Shown here: positions 9,425-20,866 of the stretch, piece by piece
How the letters are laid out: every line of letters begins with the position of its first letter
Position numbering within the stretch: position 1 is the first letter of the stretch
Origin: Hyphomicrobiales bacterium
GTDB taxonomy: Bacteria > Pseudomonadota > Alphaproteobacteria > Rhizobiales > Rhizobiaceae
Reading direction: 5' to 3'
Length of the DNA stretch: 64,000 bases
Assembly (NCBI GenBank): GCA_900469615.1
Contig: UBYA01000004.1
Location: forward strand, 1-64,000
The notes under the pieces: model-generated
The model's database searches: none
What the model was told of the DNA's origin: nothing
Seen by the model: the letters and a program-made list of their open reading frames with translations, nothing else
Made by a program: the position numbers and the translations under genes

Positions 9425-10327
9425 ATGAATGACATGCTCAACGGCATTCCGGAATTCGTAGAGGCGGTCGAGGCCGGCGGCTTTTCAGCGGCGGCGGCGC
9501 GCATGAATCTGTCGCGCTCGGCGATCGGCAAGACCATCGCGCGACTGGAAAGGCGCCTGAACGTGCGCCTGTTCCACCGCACCACCCGCATGCAGAGCCT
9601 GACGGATGAAGGTCAGGCCTTTTATGAGCGCTGCCGCCGGGCTCTGGACGAGATACAATCCGGCGAGGCCATGCTGGAATCGGGCAAGCGCGAGGTCACG
9701 GGACGCCTGCGCGTCTCCATGCCGGTGCTGTTCGGCCGCCGCTGCGCAGCACCGCTGCTGCTGGAGCTTGCCCGTATGCACTCCAAGCTCGAACTGGATC
9801 TCTCCTTCAGCGACCGCGTGGTCGATCTCTTCGACGAGGGTTTCGATCTCGCCATTCGCAATGGCGTGCTGCGCGATGAAGCCGGCCTCGCCGCGCGCAA
9901 GATCGCCGTCCATCGCATGATGCTGTGCGCATCGCCGGATTATCTTGCTGCGAGAAGGGCACCGCGAACCATTGCCGATCTCGATGGTCACGACCTGATC
10001 GTCTATGCGAGATCGGGCGAGGCGAAGAGGTGGGCTCTGCTGGAGGATGACGGCACGGCCGTCGATTATTTTCCGGAGACGCGGCTGCGCCTTGACGATC
10101 TGGAGGTCATCGCGGACGCGGCAGCATCGGGAATGGGAATTGCGTGGTTGCCCTGCTGGCTGGTGCGCGACTATGTGGCCGCCGGCACGCTCGCGCCGGC
10201 GCTGAGGACTGTGTCCAGCCGCGAGGTCAACGTCTATGCCGTCTGGCCGCAGACGCCGCATCTCTCATTGAAGATGCGCGCAGTGATCGACCTGCTGGCC
10301 GCATGCCTGCCCGAGGTCATGGATTGA
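9425..10327 (+). CDS. LysR-family transcriptional regulator
   Basis: A 300 aa DNA-binding regulator. The N-terminal winged helix-turn-helix spans residues 5-65 (FVEAVEAGGFSAAAARMNLS then SAIGKTIARLERRL), and a LysR effector-binding domain follows from about residue 90. AAGGAA precedes the ATG at 9425; an in-frame upstream ATG at 9377 lies inside the divergent operator and is less likely. It probably regulates the divergent alcohol dehydrogenase. Its last 11 bases overlap the 3' end of the convergent YciI-like gene. Confidence 0.92.
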   Translation: MNDMLNGIPEFVEAVEAGGFSAAAARMNLSRSAIGKTIARLERRLNVRLFHRTTRMQSLTDEGQAFYERCRRALDEIQSGEAMLESGKREVTGRLRVSMPVLFGRRCAAPLLLELARMHSKLELDLSFSDRVVDLFDEGFDLAIRNGVLRDEAGLAARKIAVHRMMLCASPDYLAARRAPRTIADLDGHDLIVYARSGEAKRWALLEDDGTAVDYFPETRLRLDDLEVIADAAASGMGIAWLPCWLVRDYVAAGTLAPALRTVSSREVNVYAVWPQTPHLSLKMRAVIDLLAACLPEVMD

Positions 10328-10646
10328 GCGTGCCAATAATGTCCCCGCGCTGGACGAGGGCGCCTTCGGTGAATACCCGGTTCCATTTCAGGATCTGCAC
10401 GGATTTGCGCAAGCCGGTCGGCCAGAAGGGATCTTCCTTCACCAGTCGGTCGACGTCATCGACAGCCTCCGCTTCGACAAGCCACAGGCCGCCGGCAAAA
10501 GCATCGTCTTCCCGGCTGAGCGGTCCGGCTGAATTGATGGTCTCGGCATTCGCCTCCAGGAAGGCGAAGTGGCGTTGCAGATAGGCCTTGCGGATCGCGG
10601 CGGCATTGTGCCCGTCATCTTCGAACAGAACGGCGAATAGGGTCAT
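10317..10646 (-). CDS. YciI-like family protein
   Basis: A 109 aa small cytosolic protein of the dimeric ferredoxin-like YciI fold. The pattern FAVLFEDDGHNAAAIRKAYL, then HFAFLEAN, SAGPL, GGLWLVEA and DPFW is characteristic. AAGGAG lies 6 nt before the ATG at 10646; the ATG two codons earlier directly abuts the ribosome site and is unlikely. YciI-fold proteins are thought to have hydrolase or muconolactone-type activities, but the role here is unknown. Confidence 0.85.
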   Translation of the reverse strand: MTLFAVLFEDDGHNAAAIRKAYLQRHFAFLEANAETINSAGPLSREDDAFAGGLWLVEAEAVDDVDRLVKEDPFWPTGLRKSVQILKWNRVFTEGALVQRGDIIGTLNP

Positions 10647-10730
10647 GGTCATCTCCTTGCTGGATATTTCCACCCTATGACTGCAATAATGCCGATACAT
10701 GCGGTAAGTTTGCTGTCAGGAGCTGCAAGA

Positions 10731-11615
10731 TTGCACGATATCGATTGGAACGATCTGCGCTATCTTCTGGCTCTCGCGCGAGGTGGATCCTTCGCGTCCG
10801 CCGGCAGGGCGCTCCGGACCGATGCGACGACGGTCGGTCGCCGTCTGCGAACCCTGGAGCAGCGCCTCGGCACCCCATTGTTTTTGCGCGATGCAGGCGG
10901 CGTCCTATTGCCGACGCCGACAGGCGAGATCGCGATGGCGAAGGCCGAGGCGATCGAGGCCGAGATCATGGCGCTATCAGGCGCATTGGATGCGGCCGAT
11001 CCGATGGCGCTCGGCAAGGTGCGCCTGACGGCAGCGCCATCCTTCATCGGCCGGCTGCTGATCCCCGCATTGCCCGGTCTTCTTGCCCGCCACTCCGGCC
11101 TGCAATTGGAACTCATCGGCGATTCCAGAAATTTCAACCTGACACGGCGCGAGGCGGATATGGCCCTGCGCCTCGCAAGGCCGGCCGATGCGGCAAATGG
11201 CAAGGTCGTCGCTCGGCGGATCGCGACGCTGGAATATGCCGTCTACGTCGCCGCAGGCCGGGAGAGCCATGCGGACGATTTGCCCTGGGTCGTCTATGAG
11301 GACGCGATGATGGATCTGCCGCATGCCGGCTGGATCGCTGCGCAGGCGGAAAAGTCGCGCCGTTCCAGCCCGCTTGCGGTCAATGATGCCGAAGCTCTGC
11401 TTCAGGCTGCGGTTGCCGGGTTAGGACGCGCGCTCCTGCCGAAAATCCTCGGCGAGAACGCCGATGGGCTTCGCCGCGTTGAAACCGGTGATGGAAATCC
11501 GCCGGTGCGCGAAATGTGGCTGCTCGTGCATGCGGAGCTTCGCCAGCTTGTCCGCATCCGCGCCGTTTCCGATTGGCTGAATGAAGTTTTCCGCAATCCA
11601 TATGCGGGGCGGTGA
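10731..11615 (+). CDS. LysR-family transcriptional regulator with TTG start
   Basis: A 294 aa regulator with an N-terminal helix-turn-helix (DWNDLRYLLALARGGSFASA, then RALRTDATTVGRRLRTLEQR) and a LysR substrate domain. The TTG at 10731 is the best start. AGGAG (10718-10722) is 8 nt upstream, and the protein then begins with the usual HDIDWNDLRY segment; the frame is open back to an ATG at 10677, but that ATG has no ribosome site. It is divergent from the YciI-like gene, which may be a target. The effector is unknown. Confidence 0.9.
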   Translation: MHDIDWNDLRYLLALARGGSFASAGRALRTDATTVGRRLRTLEQRLGTPLFLRDAGGVLLPTPTGEIAMAKAEAIEAEIMALSGALDAADPMALGKVRLTAAPSFIGRLLIPALPGLLARHSGLQLELIGDSRNFNLTRREADMALRLARPADAANGKVVARRIATLEYAVYVAAGRESHADDLPWVVYEDAMMDLPHAGWIAAQAEKSRRSSPLAVNDAEALLQAAVAGLGRALLPKILGENADGLRRVETGDGNPPVREMWLLVHAELRQLVRIRAVSDWLNEVFRNPYAGR

Positions 11616-11654
11616 GAGAGGCGGCGCGGACGCCGCCTCCCGTCTTTCGATGAA

Positions 11655-12023
11655 TTATTTGCCGTGCTTCTTCAGCCAGGCTTTCATTTCCTTGATCTCG
11701 GCTTCCTGCGCGGTGATGACGCCGTGCGCCAGTTTGCGCAGTTCGGGGTCCTTGCCGTATTTCAGCTCGATCTTCGCCATGTCGATCGCGCCTTGATGAT
11801 GCGGGATCATGCCGCGGACGAAATCGGCGTCGGCGTCGCCGCTGTAGTCAATCATCATGTCCTTGTGCATCTTGCCCATGGCGTCGTTGTAGGCCTTGCT
11901 CGAGGCGCTCTGGTCGCCCATCGGCTTGCTCATATCCATGCCTTGCATGTCGTCGGCAAAGGCAGGAAGGCTGGAGACGAGGGCGAACGCGCCGGCAAGG
12001 ATCAGCGATTTTGAGATAGACAT
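11655..12023 (-). CDS. DUF305 family secreted protein
   Basis: A 122 aa periplasmic protein. Signal peptide ends at LPAFA (residue 23). A Met-rich segment ([12 protein letters not shown]) follows, then the DUF305 core [20 protein letters not shown] with the paired His residues and the C-terminal [16 protein letters not shown]305 proteins often lie with copper and heavy-metal resistance genes. GGAGAG precedes the ATG. The neighbouring gene upstream is a Met/His/Cys-rich secreted protein, supporting a metal-related role, which remains an inference. Confidence 0.88.
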   Translation of the reverse strand: MSISKSLILAGAFALVSSLPAFADDMQGMDMSKPMGDQSASSKAYNDAMGKMHKDMMIDYSGDADADFVRGMIPHHQGAIDMAKIELKYGKDPELRKLAHGVITAQEAEIKEMKAWLKKHGK

Positions 12024-12097
12024 CGGTATTCTCTCCGTTTGTGGACGGTCTCTGGATTTGAGCGGATGGCCGCTCATGGAATGAATGCAGATGATCG

Positions 12098-12481
12098 TCA
12101 GGCGAAACGGGGAGGGGGCGCCGCCGGCTGCGGCCGGGCATCGGCGAGACGCTGGCCGGGCGCAGGCGCCGGATAGGAGAAGGCGTGCTTGCCGCTTTCG
12201 AGCGGAAGTGCCGGCGCCAGCGCAAGACACGCGGCGCAGGACGCCACATGCCCCATGCCGCCGGCGCATGGGTTTTCCGGCTTCTTCCCGTGATGCTGCG
12301 CCACGTCGCCGTGACCGGTCATGCCAGTCATGTCGGCCATGTCGCCGTGCATGTTCATGGCTGATGCGGCGGCCATCGCGGGTACGGAATCGCAGATGGG
12401 ACAGTTCGCCAGCGCCGGCATGGCCCCGTAGACCAGCCAGGCAACCACCATCGTCAGGATCGCAAGGAAACGCATGAGCAT
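12098..12481 (-). CDS. Secreted Met/His/Cys-rich protein, possible copper-linked (DUF2946/CopL-like)
   Basis: A 127 aa protein with a signal peptide ending near ALA, then CPICDS. A Met/His-rich middle ([18 protein letters not shown] followed by HHG) and a CAACLALAP motif follow, and the C-terminus is Pro/Ala-rich. The spaced Cys pairs and Met/His cluster suggest metal, probably copper, binding, and resemble the DUF2946/CopL group. It lies 74 bases upstream of the DUF305 gene on the same strand and probably forms an operon with it. An alternative start lies two codons in (12475). Confidence 0.72.
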   Translation of the reverse strand: MLMRFLAILTMVVAWLVYGAMPALANCPICDSVPAMAAASAMNMHGDMADMTGMTGHGDVAQHHGKKPENPCAGGMGHVASCAACLALAPALPLESGKHAFSYPAPAPGQRLADARPQPAAPPPRFA

Positions 12482-12544
12482 GAACCTAGCTGCGCCGGCT
12501 GCGAAGGCAAGCGCAAATTGAATCGCCCGGATGCTGAACGGCGA

Positions 12545-13072
12545 TCAAGGCAGCAGTTTGACCTGCTTCAGGATTTCAACCGGAGGAAAGCTTACGCAAT
12601 CCACCGCATCGAAGACGAGCGTGAACCGGGCAGGCGTTTCCGCCGCCCATTTCAATGCTTCTTCCGTGGCGCTGGCGGGAATTTTCATCGCAATGGTGCA
12701 ATGAGGCTGCCAGCGATCCGGACGGGAATGCTCATGACAAAGGGCAGGGTCGATCTCGGCGTGGATGGCGCTGTGTATCCGCCTCAGGACGCGATCGTCC
12801 GCGGGGCGTGCCCAGAGCACCAGCATCTCGTTTGGAAAATGGCCGATTCCTGAAAATTCAATCGACAGCGGCGGCATGTCGCCAAAGATACGCTCGGTCG
12901 CCGCGAAAAGGGAGGAAGCGGCAATATCGTCGTAGACCGCGAGGGTCAGATGCGGCGAATAGTTCAGGGCCTGCATCGATGGAGAGGTTTCGAAGCTGGC
13001 GGCCTCCTGCCAGAGATTCAAAACCGGAGCCGCGCTGTCATCGGCGCATTTCAAAACGATCGCATATGGCAT
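12545..13072 (-). CDS. 2'-5' RNA ligase / 2H phosphoesterase family protein
   Basis: A 175 aa cytosolic protein. Two HxTx motifs, HLTL (His41) and HCTI (near residue 123), define the 2H phosphoesterase fold, whose members cleave or form 2'-5' or cyclic phosphodiester bonds. The spacing of about 80 residues between the motifs is typical. The substrate is unknown. It is divergent from hisS. Confidence 0.85.
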   Translation of the reverse strand: MPYAIVLKCADDSAAPVLNLWQEAASFETSPSMQALNYSPHLTLAVYDDIAASSLFAATERIFGDMPPLSIEFSGIGHFPNEMLVLWARPADDRVLRRIHSAIHAEIDPALCHEHSRPDRWQPHCTIAMKIPASATEEALKWAAETPARFTLVFDAVDCVSFPPVEILKQVKLLP

Positions 13073-13197
13073 GGTCCCTACGCCGCCTTCTTCAGCTTTT
13101 GTCGGTTTTGTCGGCCGCTAACATATAACAATCCTTGCCGCATTCAGCCCAATCCGCTAGTTAACCGCCACTGTTCCCGTACCGGATTACCCTAGAG

Positions 13198-14712
13198 ATG
13201 AGCGACAAACAAAAGAAACCGCAGAAGCTCAAGGCCCGCCTGCCGCGTGGCTTTGTCGATCGTTCGGCCAGCGACATTCGCGCCGTCAACGAGATGACCT
13301 CCAAGATCCGGGCTGTATACGAGCATTATGGTTTCGATCCTGTCGAAACGCCGCTGTTCGAATATACCGATGCGCTCGGCAAGTTCCTGCCCGACAGCGA
13401 CCGGCCGAACGAGGGCGTGTTCTCGCTTCAGGATGACGACGAGCAGTGGATGTCGCTTCGCTACGATCTGACGGCGCCGCTGGCCCGCCATGTCGCCGAG
13501 AATTTCAACGAGATCCAGCTTCCCTACCGCACCTATCGCGCCGGCTATGTCTTCCGCAACGAGAAGCCGGGCCCGGGCCGCTTCCGCCAGTTCATGCAGT
13601 TCGACGCCGATACCGTCGGCGCGCCGGGCGTGCAGGCGGACGCCGAGATGTGCATGATGATGGCCGATACGCTGGAAGCCCTCGGCATCAAGCGCGGCGA
13701 CTATGTGATCCGCGTCAACAACCGCAAGGTTCTCGACGGCGTTCTGGAAGCGATCGGCCTCGGCGGCGATGACAAGGCCGGCCAGCGCCTGAACGTGCTG
13801 CGCGCCATCGACAAGCTCGACAAGTTCGGCCCGGAAGGCGTGGCGCTGCTGCTCGGTCCCGGCCGCAAGGATGAGTCCGGCGATTTCACCAAGGGCGCGG
13901 GCCTCGATGCCGACCAGATCGACAAGGTGCTCTTCTTCGTCGGCATCAAGGACTATGCCGAAAATGCCGCCCGGCTCGCCGAGCTGGTTGCCGGCACGTC
14001 CAAGGGCGTCGAGGGCGTCGACGAGCTGAATTTCATCGGCAGCCTCGTGACCAGCGCCGGCTACCAGGCGGATCGCATCAAGATCGACCCGTCGGTCGTG
14101 CGCGGCCTCGAATATTACACCGGCCCGGTTTACGAGGCCGAGCTGCTGTTCGACGTCACCAACGAGAAGGGCGAAAAGGTCGTCTTCGGCTCCGTCGGCG
14201 GCGGCGGCCGTTATGACGGGCTCGTGTCGCGCTTCATGGGCCAGCCGGTGCCGGCCACCGGCTTCTCGATCGGCGTCTCCCGCCTGATGACGGCGCTGAA
14301 AAATCTCGGCAAGCTCGGCATGGATGAGGTGATCGAGCCCGTGCTCGTCACCGTCATGGACGGTGATGTCGAGGCCATGGGCCGCTACCAGCGCTTCACC
14401 CAGCAGCTGCGCGCCGCCGGCATCCGCGCCGAGATGTTCCAGGGCAACTGGAAGAAGTTCGGCAACCAGCTGAAATATGCCGATCGCCGCGGCTGCCCGA
14501 TCGCCATCATCCAGGGCGGCGACGAACGCGCCCAGGGCGTCGTCCAGATCAAGGATCTGATCGAGGGCAAGCGCCTCTCCGGCGAGATCGAGGACAATGC
14601 CAGCTGGCGTGAAGCCCGCGTGGCGCAGGAAACCGTGCCGGAAGCGGAGCTGATCGAGAAGGTCAAGGCGATCTTGGCGGCGCAGGCGGAAGACCGGAAG
14701 AGGGCGGGCTGA
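13198..14712 (+). CDS. hisS: Histidyl-tRNA synthetase
   Basis: A 504 aa class II aminoacyl-tRNA synthetase that charges tRNA-His. Motif 2 reads [20 protein letters not shown] (residues ~106-125), followed by QFDADTVG. The His-binding loop [11 protein letters not shown] is near residue 303 and motif 3 region GGGGRYDGL near 340. The C-terminal anticodon-binding domain follows. First gene of a hisS-hisZ-hisG operon: its TGA overlaps the hisZ ATG by one base (TGATG). No leader peptide with clustered His codons is seen upstream. Confidence 0.97.
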   Translation: MSDKQKKPQKLKARLPRGFVDRSASDIRAVNEMTSKIRAVYEHYGFDPVETPLFEYTDALGKFLPDSDRPNEGVFSLQDDDEQWMSLRYDLTAPLARHVAENFNEIQLPYRTYRAGYVFRNEKPGPGRFRQFMQFDADTVGAPGVQADAEMCMMMADTLEALGIKRGDYVIRVNNRKVLDGVLEAIGLGGDDKAGQRLNVLRAIDKLDKFGPEGVALLLGPGRKDESGDFTKGAGLDADQIDKVLFFVGIKDYAENAARLAELVAGTSKGVEGVDELNFIGSLVTSAGYQADRIKIDPSVVRGLEYYTGPVYEAELLFDVTNEKGEKVVFGSVGGGGRYDGLVSRFMGQPVPATGFSIGVSRLMTALKNLGKLGMDEVIEPVLVTVMDGDVEAMGRYQRFTQQLRAAGIRAEMFQGNWKKFGNQLKYADRRGCPIAIIQGGDERAQGVVQIKDLIEGKRLSGEIEDNASWREARVAQETVPEAELIEKVKAILAAQAEDRKRAG

Positions 14713-15830
14713 TGCCCCTGATCGACCTCCCGGATTTTGCCGGCGATCTGCTGGACGAATTTATCGGCCGCCGGACGGAGAGGGTGGATACGCCCATTAT
14801 CCAGCCGGCCGAGCCCTTTCTCGATATGGCCGGCGAGGATCTGCGCCGCCGCATCTTCATGACCGAAAGCGAAACCGGCGCCAGCCTCTGCCTGCGCCCG
14901 GAATTCACGATCCCGGTCTGCCTGCGCCATATCGAAACCGCCACCGGCACGCCGAAGCGCTATTCCTATCTCGGCGAGATTTTTCGCCAGCGCCGCGAAG
15001 GCGGCCATGAGTTCTACCAGGCGGGCATCGAGGATCTCGGCGACGGCGATACCGCAAGCGCCGATGCCCGCGCGATCAGCGATGCCATCGGCATCCTGAA
15101 CCGGCTGGTGCCCGGAAAGTCGCTCTCCGTCACGCTTGGCGATCAGGCCGTGTTCGAGGCCGTGGTACAGGCGCTCGGGTTGCCGTCCGGCTGGCAGAAG
15201 CGGCTGATCCACGCTTTCGGCAACATGATGCAGCTCGAAACCCTGCTGGCACGCCTCGCAAGCCCGCAGCCGGTCACCGGGCTCGACGCGCATGTGCTCG
15301 ATTTCCTCAATCGCGGCGATGAGACGGGGCTGATCAAGCATATCGACGCCACCATGCAGGCAACCGGCTATTCCACCAACGCCAGCCGCTCGCCGCAGGA
15401 AATCGCCCGCCGTCTTCGCGAGAAGCTGGTCCTGTCGGAAACGCGGCTGGATGATGCGGCCTTCCGTGTGCTGGAGGAATTTCTGTCCCTGAGCGTGCCG
15501 TTGGCGGATGCTTCGGCGGCACTGGCCGGTTTTGCCGATGCGGCAGGCCTGAAGCTCGGCAGGGCCTTGGAAAACTTCGACGCCCGCGTCGCGGCCCTGG
15601 CCAACACCGGCGTCGATGCCGCGAGGATCGATTATCGCGCCGCCTTCGGCCGCCCTCTCGATTATTACACCGGTCTCGTCTTTGAAGTGACGGCGGAAGG
15701 GTCGAGCGCCGTGCTGGCCGGCGGTGGCCGCTTCGACCGGCTGATGACGCTGCTCGGCGCCAGGGACCGTATTCCCGCCGTCGGCTTCGCTCTCTGGCTC
15801 GACCGTATCGAAATCGCGAGGGCCGCCTGA
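14712..15830 (+). CDS. hisZ: ATP phosphoribosyltransferase regulatory subunit
   Basis: A 372 aa HisS-like protein without tRNA-charging function that assembles with short-form HisG to make the first enzyme of histidine biosynthesis. It keeps HisRS-like core segments ([35 protein letters not shown]) but lacks the anticodon domain. Its [14 protein letters not shown] segment mirrors HisS. It is joined by TGATG junctions to hisS before it and hisG after it, implying translational coupling. Confidence 0.95.
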   Translation: MPLIDLPDFAGDLLDEFIGRRTERVDTPIIQPAEPFLDMAGEDLRRRIFMTESETGASLCLRPEFTIPVCLRHIETATGTPKRYSYLGEIFRQRREGGHEFYQAGIEDLGDGDTASADARAISDAIGILNRLVPGKSLSVTLGDQAVFEAVVQALGLPSGWQKRLIHAFGNMMQLETLLARLASPQPVTGLDAHVLDFLNRGDETGLIKHIDATMQATGYSTNASRSPQEIARRLREKLVLSETRLDDAAFRVLEEFLSLSVPLADASAALAGFADAAGLKLGRALENFDARVAALANTGVDAARIDYRAAFGRPLDYYTGLVFEVTAEGSSAVLAGGGRFDRLMTLLGARDRIPAVGFALWLDRIEIARAA

Positions 15831-16525
15831 TGACCATCACGATAGCGCTTCCCTCCAAGGGCCGGATGAAGGACGATTGCGCGGCCGTTTTCGAGCGCGC
15901 CGGCATGCCCATCGTCGCCGTCGGCAATGACCGCTCCTATCGCGGCCGCGTCGAGGGCTGGGATGGCGTCGAAATCGCCTTCCTGTCCGCCTCGGAAATC
16001 TCGCGCGAAATCGGCAATGGCAGCGTCGATTTCGGCATTACCGGCGAGGACCTCGTGCGCGAGGGCATGGCGGAGGCCGACCGCCGCGTCGAATTCTGTG
16101 CAAGGCTCGGTTTCGGTCACGCCGATGTCGTCGTTGCGGTGCCGGAAATCTGGCTCGATGTCGACACCATGGCCGACCTCGGCGACGTCGCCGCCGATTT
16201 CCGCGCCCGTCATGGCCACAGGCTGACGGTCGCGACGAAATACTGGCGGCTGACGCAGCAGTTCTTCTCCAGCCAGCACGGCATCCAGCTCTACCGCATC
16301 GTCGAAAGCCTCGGCGCGACCGAAGGTGCACCTGCCGCCGGCTCCGCCGATATCATCGTCGACATCACCTCCACCGGCTCGACCCTGCGGGCGAACCACC
16401 TGAAGATCCTGTCGGACGGCATCATCCTGCGCTCGGAAGCTTGCCTGGTGCGCGCCCGCAAGCAGAGCCACGACGGCGATCCGATAGTCCAGCGCATCGT
16501 TTCGGCCGTGCGCAGCGCGCTCTGA
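15830..16525 (+). CDS. hisG: ATP phosphoribosyltransferase catalytic subunit (short form)
   Basis: A 231 aa enzyme that condenses ATP with PRPP in the first committed step of histidine synthesis. The N-terminus [14 protein letters not shown], the middle [10 protein letters not shown] and the PRPP-binding [19 protein letters not shown] near residue 180 are family signatures. The short form lacks the C-terminal regulatory domain, so it needs HisZ, encoded directly upstream. A strong terminator follows. Confidence 0.96.
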   Translation: MTITIALPSKGRMKDDCAAVFERAGMPIVAVGNDRSYRGRVEGWDGVEIAFLSASEISREIGNGSVDFGITGEDLVREGMAEADRRVEFCARLGFGHADVVVAVPEIWLDVDTMADLGDVAADFRARHGHRLTVATKYWRLTQQFFSSQHGIQLYRIVESLGATEGAPAAGSADIIVDITSTGSTLRANHLKILSDGIILRSEACLVRARKQSHDGDPIVQRIVSAVRSAL

Positions 16526-16548
16526 CGTTTCCGCCTTTGTTCATACGA

Positions 16549-16578
16549 AAAAGCCCGCCGGAACTCCGGCGGGCTTTT
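16549..16578. terminator. Bidirectional intrinsic terminator after hisG
   Basis: Arms AAAAGCCCGCCGG (16549-16561) and CCGGCGGGCTTTT (16566-16578) give a 13-bp stem with A and T tracts on both sides, serving hisG and the convergent DoxX gene. Confidence 0.9.
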
Positions 16579-16601
16579 CATCTATAAGGGAAACCCGGCA
16601 A

Positions 16602-17045
16602 TCAGGCGGCTGCATAAGCGCCGCGGCGGGCATCGAGCGAATAAAGGCCCGCGCCGTTGGTGGCGAGCATGATGTAGGCGCCAGCCAGCGTGATGTTCTT
16701 CAGGAAGTTGACGAAGTTCAGGCCGTTGATCCAGCCGTTGGCCGCTGCCGGGAAGTCCGGAACGTTGACGGTCGGCAGGTGGAAGACGATGCCGGTGAAG
16801 ACGCAGAAGAGAGCGAGCAGCCAGCCGACGATGCGGACCTGAAAGCCGACGAGAACGCAGATGCCGGTGATGAATTCGAAGGCGCCGGCAACATAGGTGA
16901 GCAAGGTTGCTGCCGGCAGGCCGGCGCCGGCAACCATGCCGGCGGTGCCGGAGGGATCGGTCAGCTTGCCGAAGCCGGCATAGACGAACATGAAGGCGAG
17001 CAGAATGCGCGCCACGAGGATGATGACGTTATTGCTGTTGGACAT
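16602..17045 (-). CDS. DoxX family membrane protein
   Basis: A 147 aa integral membrane protein with four predicted transmembrane segments. The N-terminal ILLAFMFVYAGFGKLTDPSG is the DoxX signature. GGAG precedes the ATG at 17045; a longer frame to 17168 adds only non-family residues. DoxX proteins have been linked to redox or thiol homeostasis, but the function of this one is unknown. Confidence 0.88.
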   Translation of the reverse strand: MSNSNNVIILVARILLAFMFVYAGFGKLTDPSGTAGMVAGAGLPAATLLTYVAGAFEFITGICVLVGFQVRIVGWLLALFCVFTGIVFHLPTVNVPDFPAAANGWINGLNFVNFLKNITLAGAYIMLATNGAGLYSLDARRGAYAAA

Positions 17046-17259
17046 GACAATCTCCAGTAAACTCGGCCCGGGCCGTGTGGCGACAATTTCTGGAGCCGGA
17101 TATTCGTGATTTTCACGAAATTGAAAAGATAAACAACTGCGCACAATTAGTTCACAATCAGTGAACAATCATGCGCTTCGATCGCTCTTCCCATATGAGC
17201 CGTATCGGTTATGGTGACGCCGATTCAATCGCCAAATCATAGCGTTCAGGAGCAAGCCC

Positions 17260-17967
17260 ATGGCCGATCTGTCGTCTTTTCCGATCACGAAACGCTGGCC
17301 TGCCAGCAATCCCGACATCATCCAGCTCTATTCGCTGCCCACGCCCAACGGCGTGAAGGTTTCGATCGCGCTGGAGGAACTCGGTCTGCCCTATGAGCCG
17401 CATCTGGTTTCCTTCAGCACCAATGATCAGAAGTCGCCGGAGTTCGTTTCGCTGAATCCGAACGGCCGCATTCCGGCGATCATCGATCCCAACGGACCCG
17501 ACGGCAAACCGATCGGCCTGTTCGAATCGGGCGCGATCCTGGTCTATCTCGCGGAGAAGACCGGCAAGCTTATTCCAGGCGACGCCGCCGGGCGTTACGA
17601 AACGCTGGAATGGGTCTTCTTCCAGATGGCGGGCGTCGGGCCGATGTTCGGTCAGTTCGGCCATTTCTTCAAGTTCGCTGCGGAAAAGGTCGCCAACAAC
17701 CCTTATCCCGTCGAGCGCTATCGCGACGAGGCCAAGCGCCTCCTCGGTGTGCTGGAAGGCCGACTGCAGGGGCGCCAGTGGATCATGGGGGATGAATATA
17801 CCATCGCCGACATCACGACCTTCCCGTGGGTTCGCGGTGTCGATGTCTTCTACGGCGGCCGCGAAGTGCTGGAACTCGAAAGCTTCCCCTCCGTCATGGG
17901 CTGGCTGGATCGCGCCCTTGCGCGCCCGGCAAGCCAGCGCGGCCTGAACATTCCGAAGCGGGATTGA
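17260..17967 (+). CDS. Glutathione S-transferase family protein
   Basis: A 235 aa cytosolic thiol transferase. The thioredoxin-like N-domain carries the glutathione-binding TPNGVKVSIALEELGLPYE and the ESGAILVYLAEK segment. An all-helical C-domain follows with DEYTIADITTFPW. The layout resembles the nu-class YghU/YfcG enzymes that act as disulfide-bond reductases. AGGAG lies 8 nt before the ATG. It is divergent from DoxX. Confidence 0.92.
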   Translation: MADLSSFPITKRWPASNPDIIQLYSLPTPNGVKVSIALEELGLPYEPHLVSFSTNDQKSPEFVSLNPNGRIPAIIDPNGPDGKPIGLFESGAILVYLAEKTGKLIPGDAAGRYETLEWVFFQMAGVGPMFGQFGHFFKFAAEKVANNPYPVERYRDEAKRLLGVLEGRLQGRQWIMGDEYTIADITTFPWVRGVDVFYGGREVLELESFPSVMGWLDRALARPASQRGLNIPKRD

Positions 17968-18017
17968 CGATTTCTTCTGTGCGGCGGCGGCGATGTCGCT
18001 GCCGCCCGCGTCGCAGC

Positions 18018-18476
18018 CTATTGCCGGGCGGCGAACTGGCTGCCCGGCTCCAGCTTGAACCGTGGAAACAGGAAGACGCCCATCATGCTGCCCGTATATT
18101 GCCTGTCGGCGGCAACGGATTCGCCGACGCAGACGATCGGCTGGCGATGACCGCCGGCGCCGGGAATCGTCGTGGAGTAGCAGAAGTTGGAATTGGTGGT
18201 GGCCGCCTGCTCGAAAAGGTCGAGCACCCGCACCCGATCTTTTGCATCGTAGCAATGCATCAGGCTTAAAAGACCGCATTCCGAAGATGACAGGCCATGC
18301 AGCATCGCACTCCATTGTCCGAGCTTGATGATGCCGCTTGAGAGATCGCCGGTCCAGCGTTCGGAAACGCACAGCTGCGCCAGGAGATCGGCATCATGGC
18401 CATCGAACTCGAGCGAGCCGGGCGCGAAAGGTGCGGAAATATTGGCCTTGGCAATCTTGAACACGACGAACCCCAC
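18018..18476 (-). CDS. Small hypothetical protein with PAS-like features
   Basis: A 152 aa soluble protein. No family is recognised for certain. The middle segment, with LLSLMHCYDAKDRVRVLDLF, a polar linker and a HRQPIVCVGES strand, resembles the second half of a PAS domain, including the usual D-R pair before the long helix. No output domain is attached, so it would be a stand-alone sensor or binding module. Codon use is ordinary. It is convergent with the GST gene. Confidence 0.6.
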   Translation of the reverse strand: MGFVVFKIAKANISAPFAPGSLEFDGHDADLLAQLCVSERWTGDLSSGIIKLGQWSAMLHGLSSSECGLLSLMHCYDAKDRVRVLDLFEQAATTNSNFCYSTTIPGAGGHRQPIVCVGESVAADRQYTGSMMGVFLFPRFKLEPGSQFAARQ

Positions 18477-18516
18477 ATGAACGCATGGTTCCCCCGATGC
18501 GCTTCACTAATTCCCT

Positions 18517-18621
18517 GGAGCAGTTCCTCGTTTCACGGAATCGATGAACCGCTCTATCCCTTTGTTTTTACGCGATTCCCAACGGAAAACCGCTGCGCAC
18601 TTTTCCTGGAATTGCTCTAAG
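18517..18621 (+). repeat. Interspersed palindromic repeat, copy 2
   Basis: Inverse-orientation, near-identical copy of the element at 1953-2057. It begins GAGCAGTTCCTCGTTTCACG and ends TTTTCCTGGAATTGCTCTAA. Confidence 0.85.
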
Positions 18622-18902
18622 ACTTCGGATGGAAGGTCTCCCTGCATTCCGCGCCGCCGCGAACGCACAGAGTTAGCCGCCTTGGCAATCTGCTGTAGAC
18701 GATGCTCTTCGGGATGGCGCTCCGGTCTATGAAATCATTTCAAGTATAAATCTGGACGATGCCAATTCCCAAGGTCATGACCATGTCAGGCCACAGGTTA
18801 AACGTGTCCAAAAGAAGTAAAAATTACGTGTATTGCAGCTAACTCTCCAAAATCGCTGCGCCGGGAGTTATAGGAGCTTTTTAAAAAACAGCAATGGGCA
18901 AG

Positions 18903-18917
18903 TTGCAAAATTTGCAA
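18903..18917. promoter_or_regulatory. Palindrome TTGCAAA-A-TTTGCAA
   Basis: Perfect 7-bp inverted repeat around one base, resembling a dimeric repressor site. No gene start is close, so its role is unclear. Confidence 0.3.
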
Positions 18918-18966
18918 TGCCGCGAATTCTTGTGTGCGGCGGCGGCTCTACCATTTCCGCGCAATT

Positions 18967-18994
18967 AAAAAGGGCGACCCGAGGGCCGCCCTTT
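18967..18994 (-). terminator. Intrinsic terminator for groESL
   Basis: Arms AAAGGGCG and CGCCCTTT flank a short loop; reading on the minus strand the stem is followed by TTTTTAATT. It lies about 160 bases downstream of groEL. Confidence 0.8.
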
Positions 18995-19037
18995 CGTCAA
19001 TTCCGGATGCCGGATTGAACAGTCGCAATAAGGCTGA

Positions 19038-20824
<1,787 letters not shown>

Positions 20825-20866
20825 TTAAGGCCCGTCAGCTTTATCGGAAAAGGGAAACCGGCCGGA

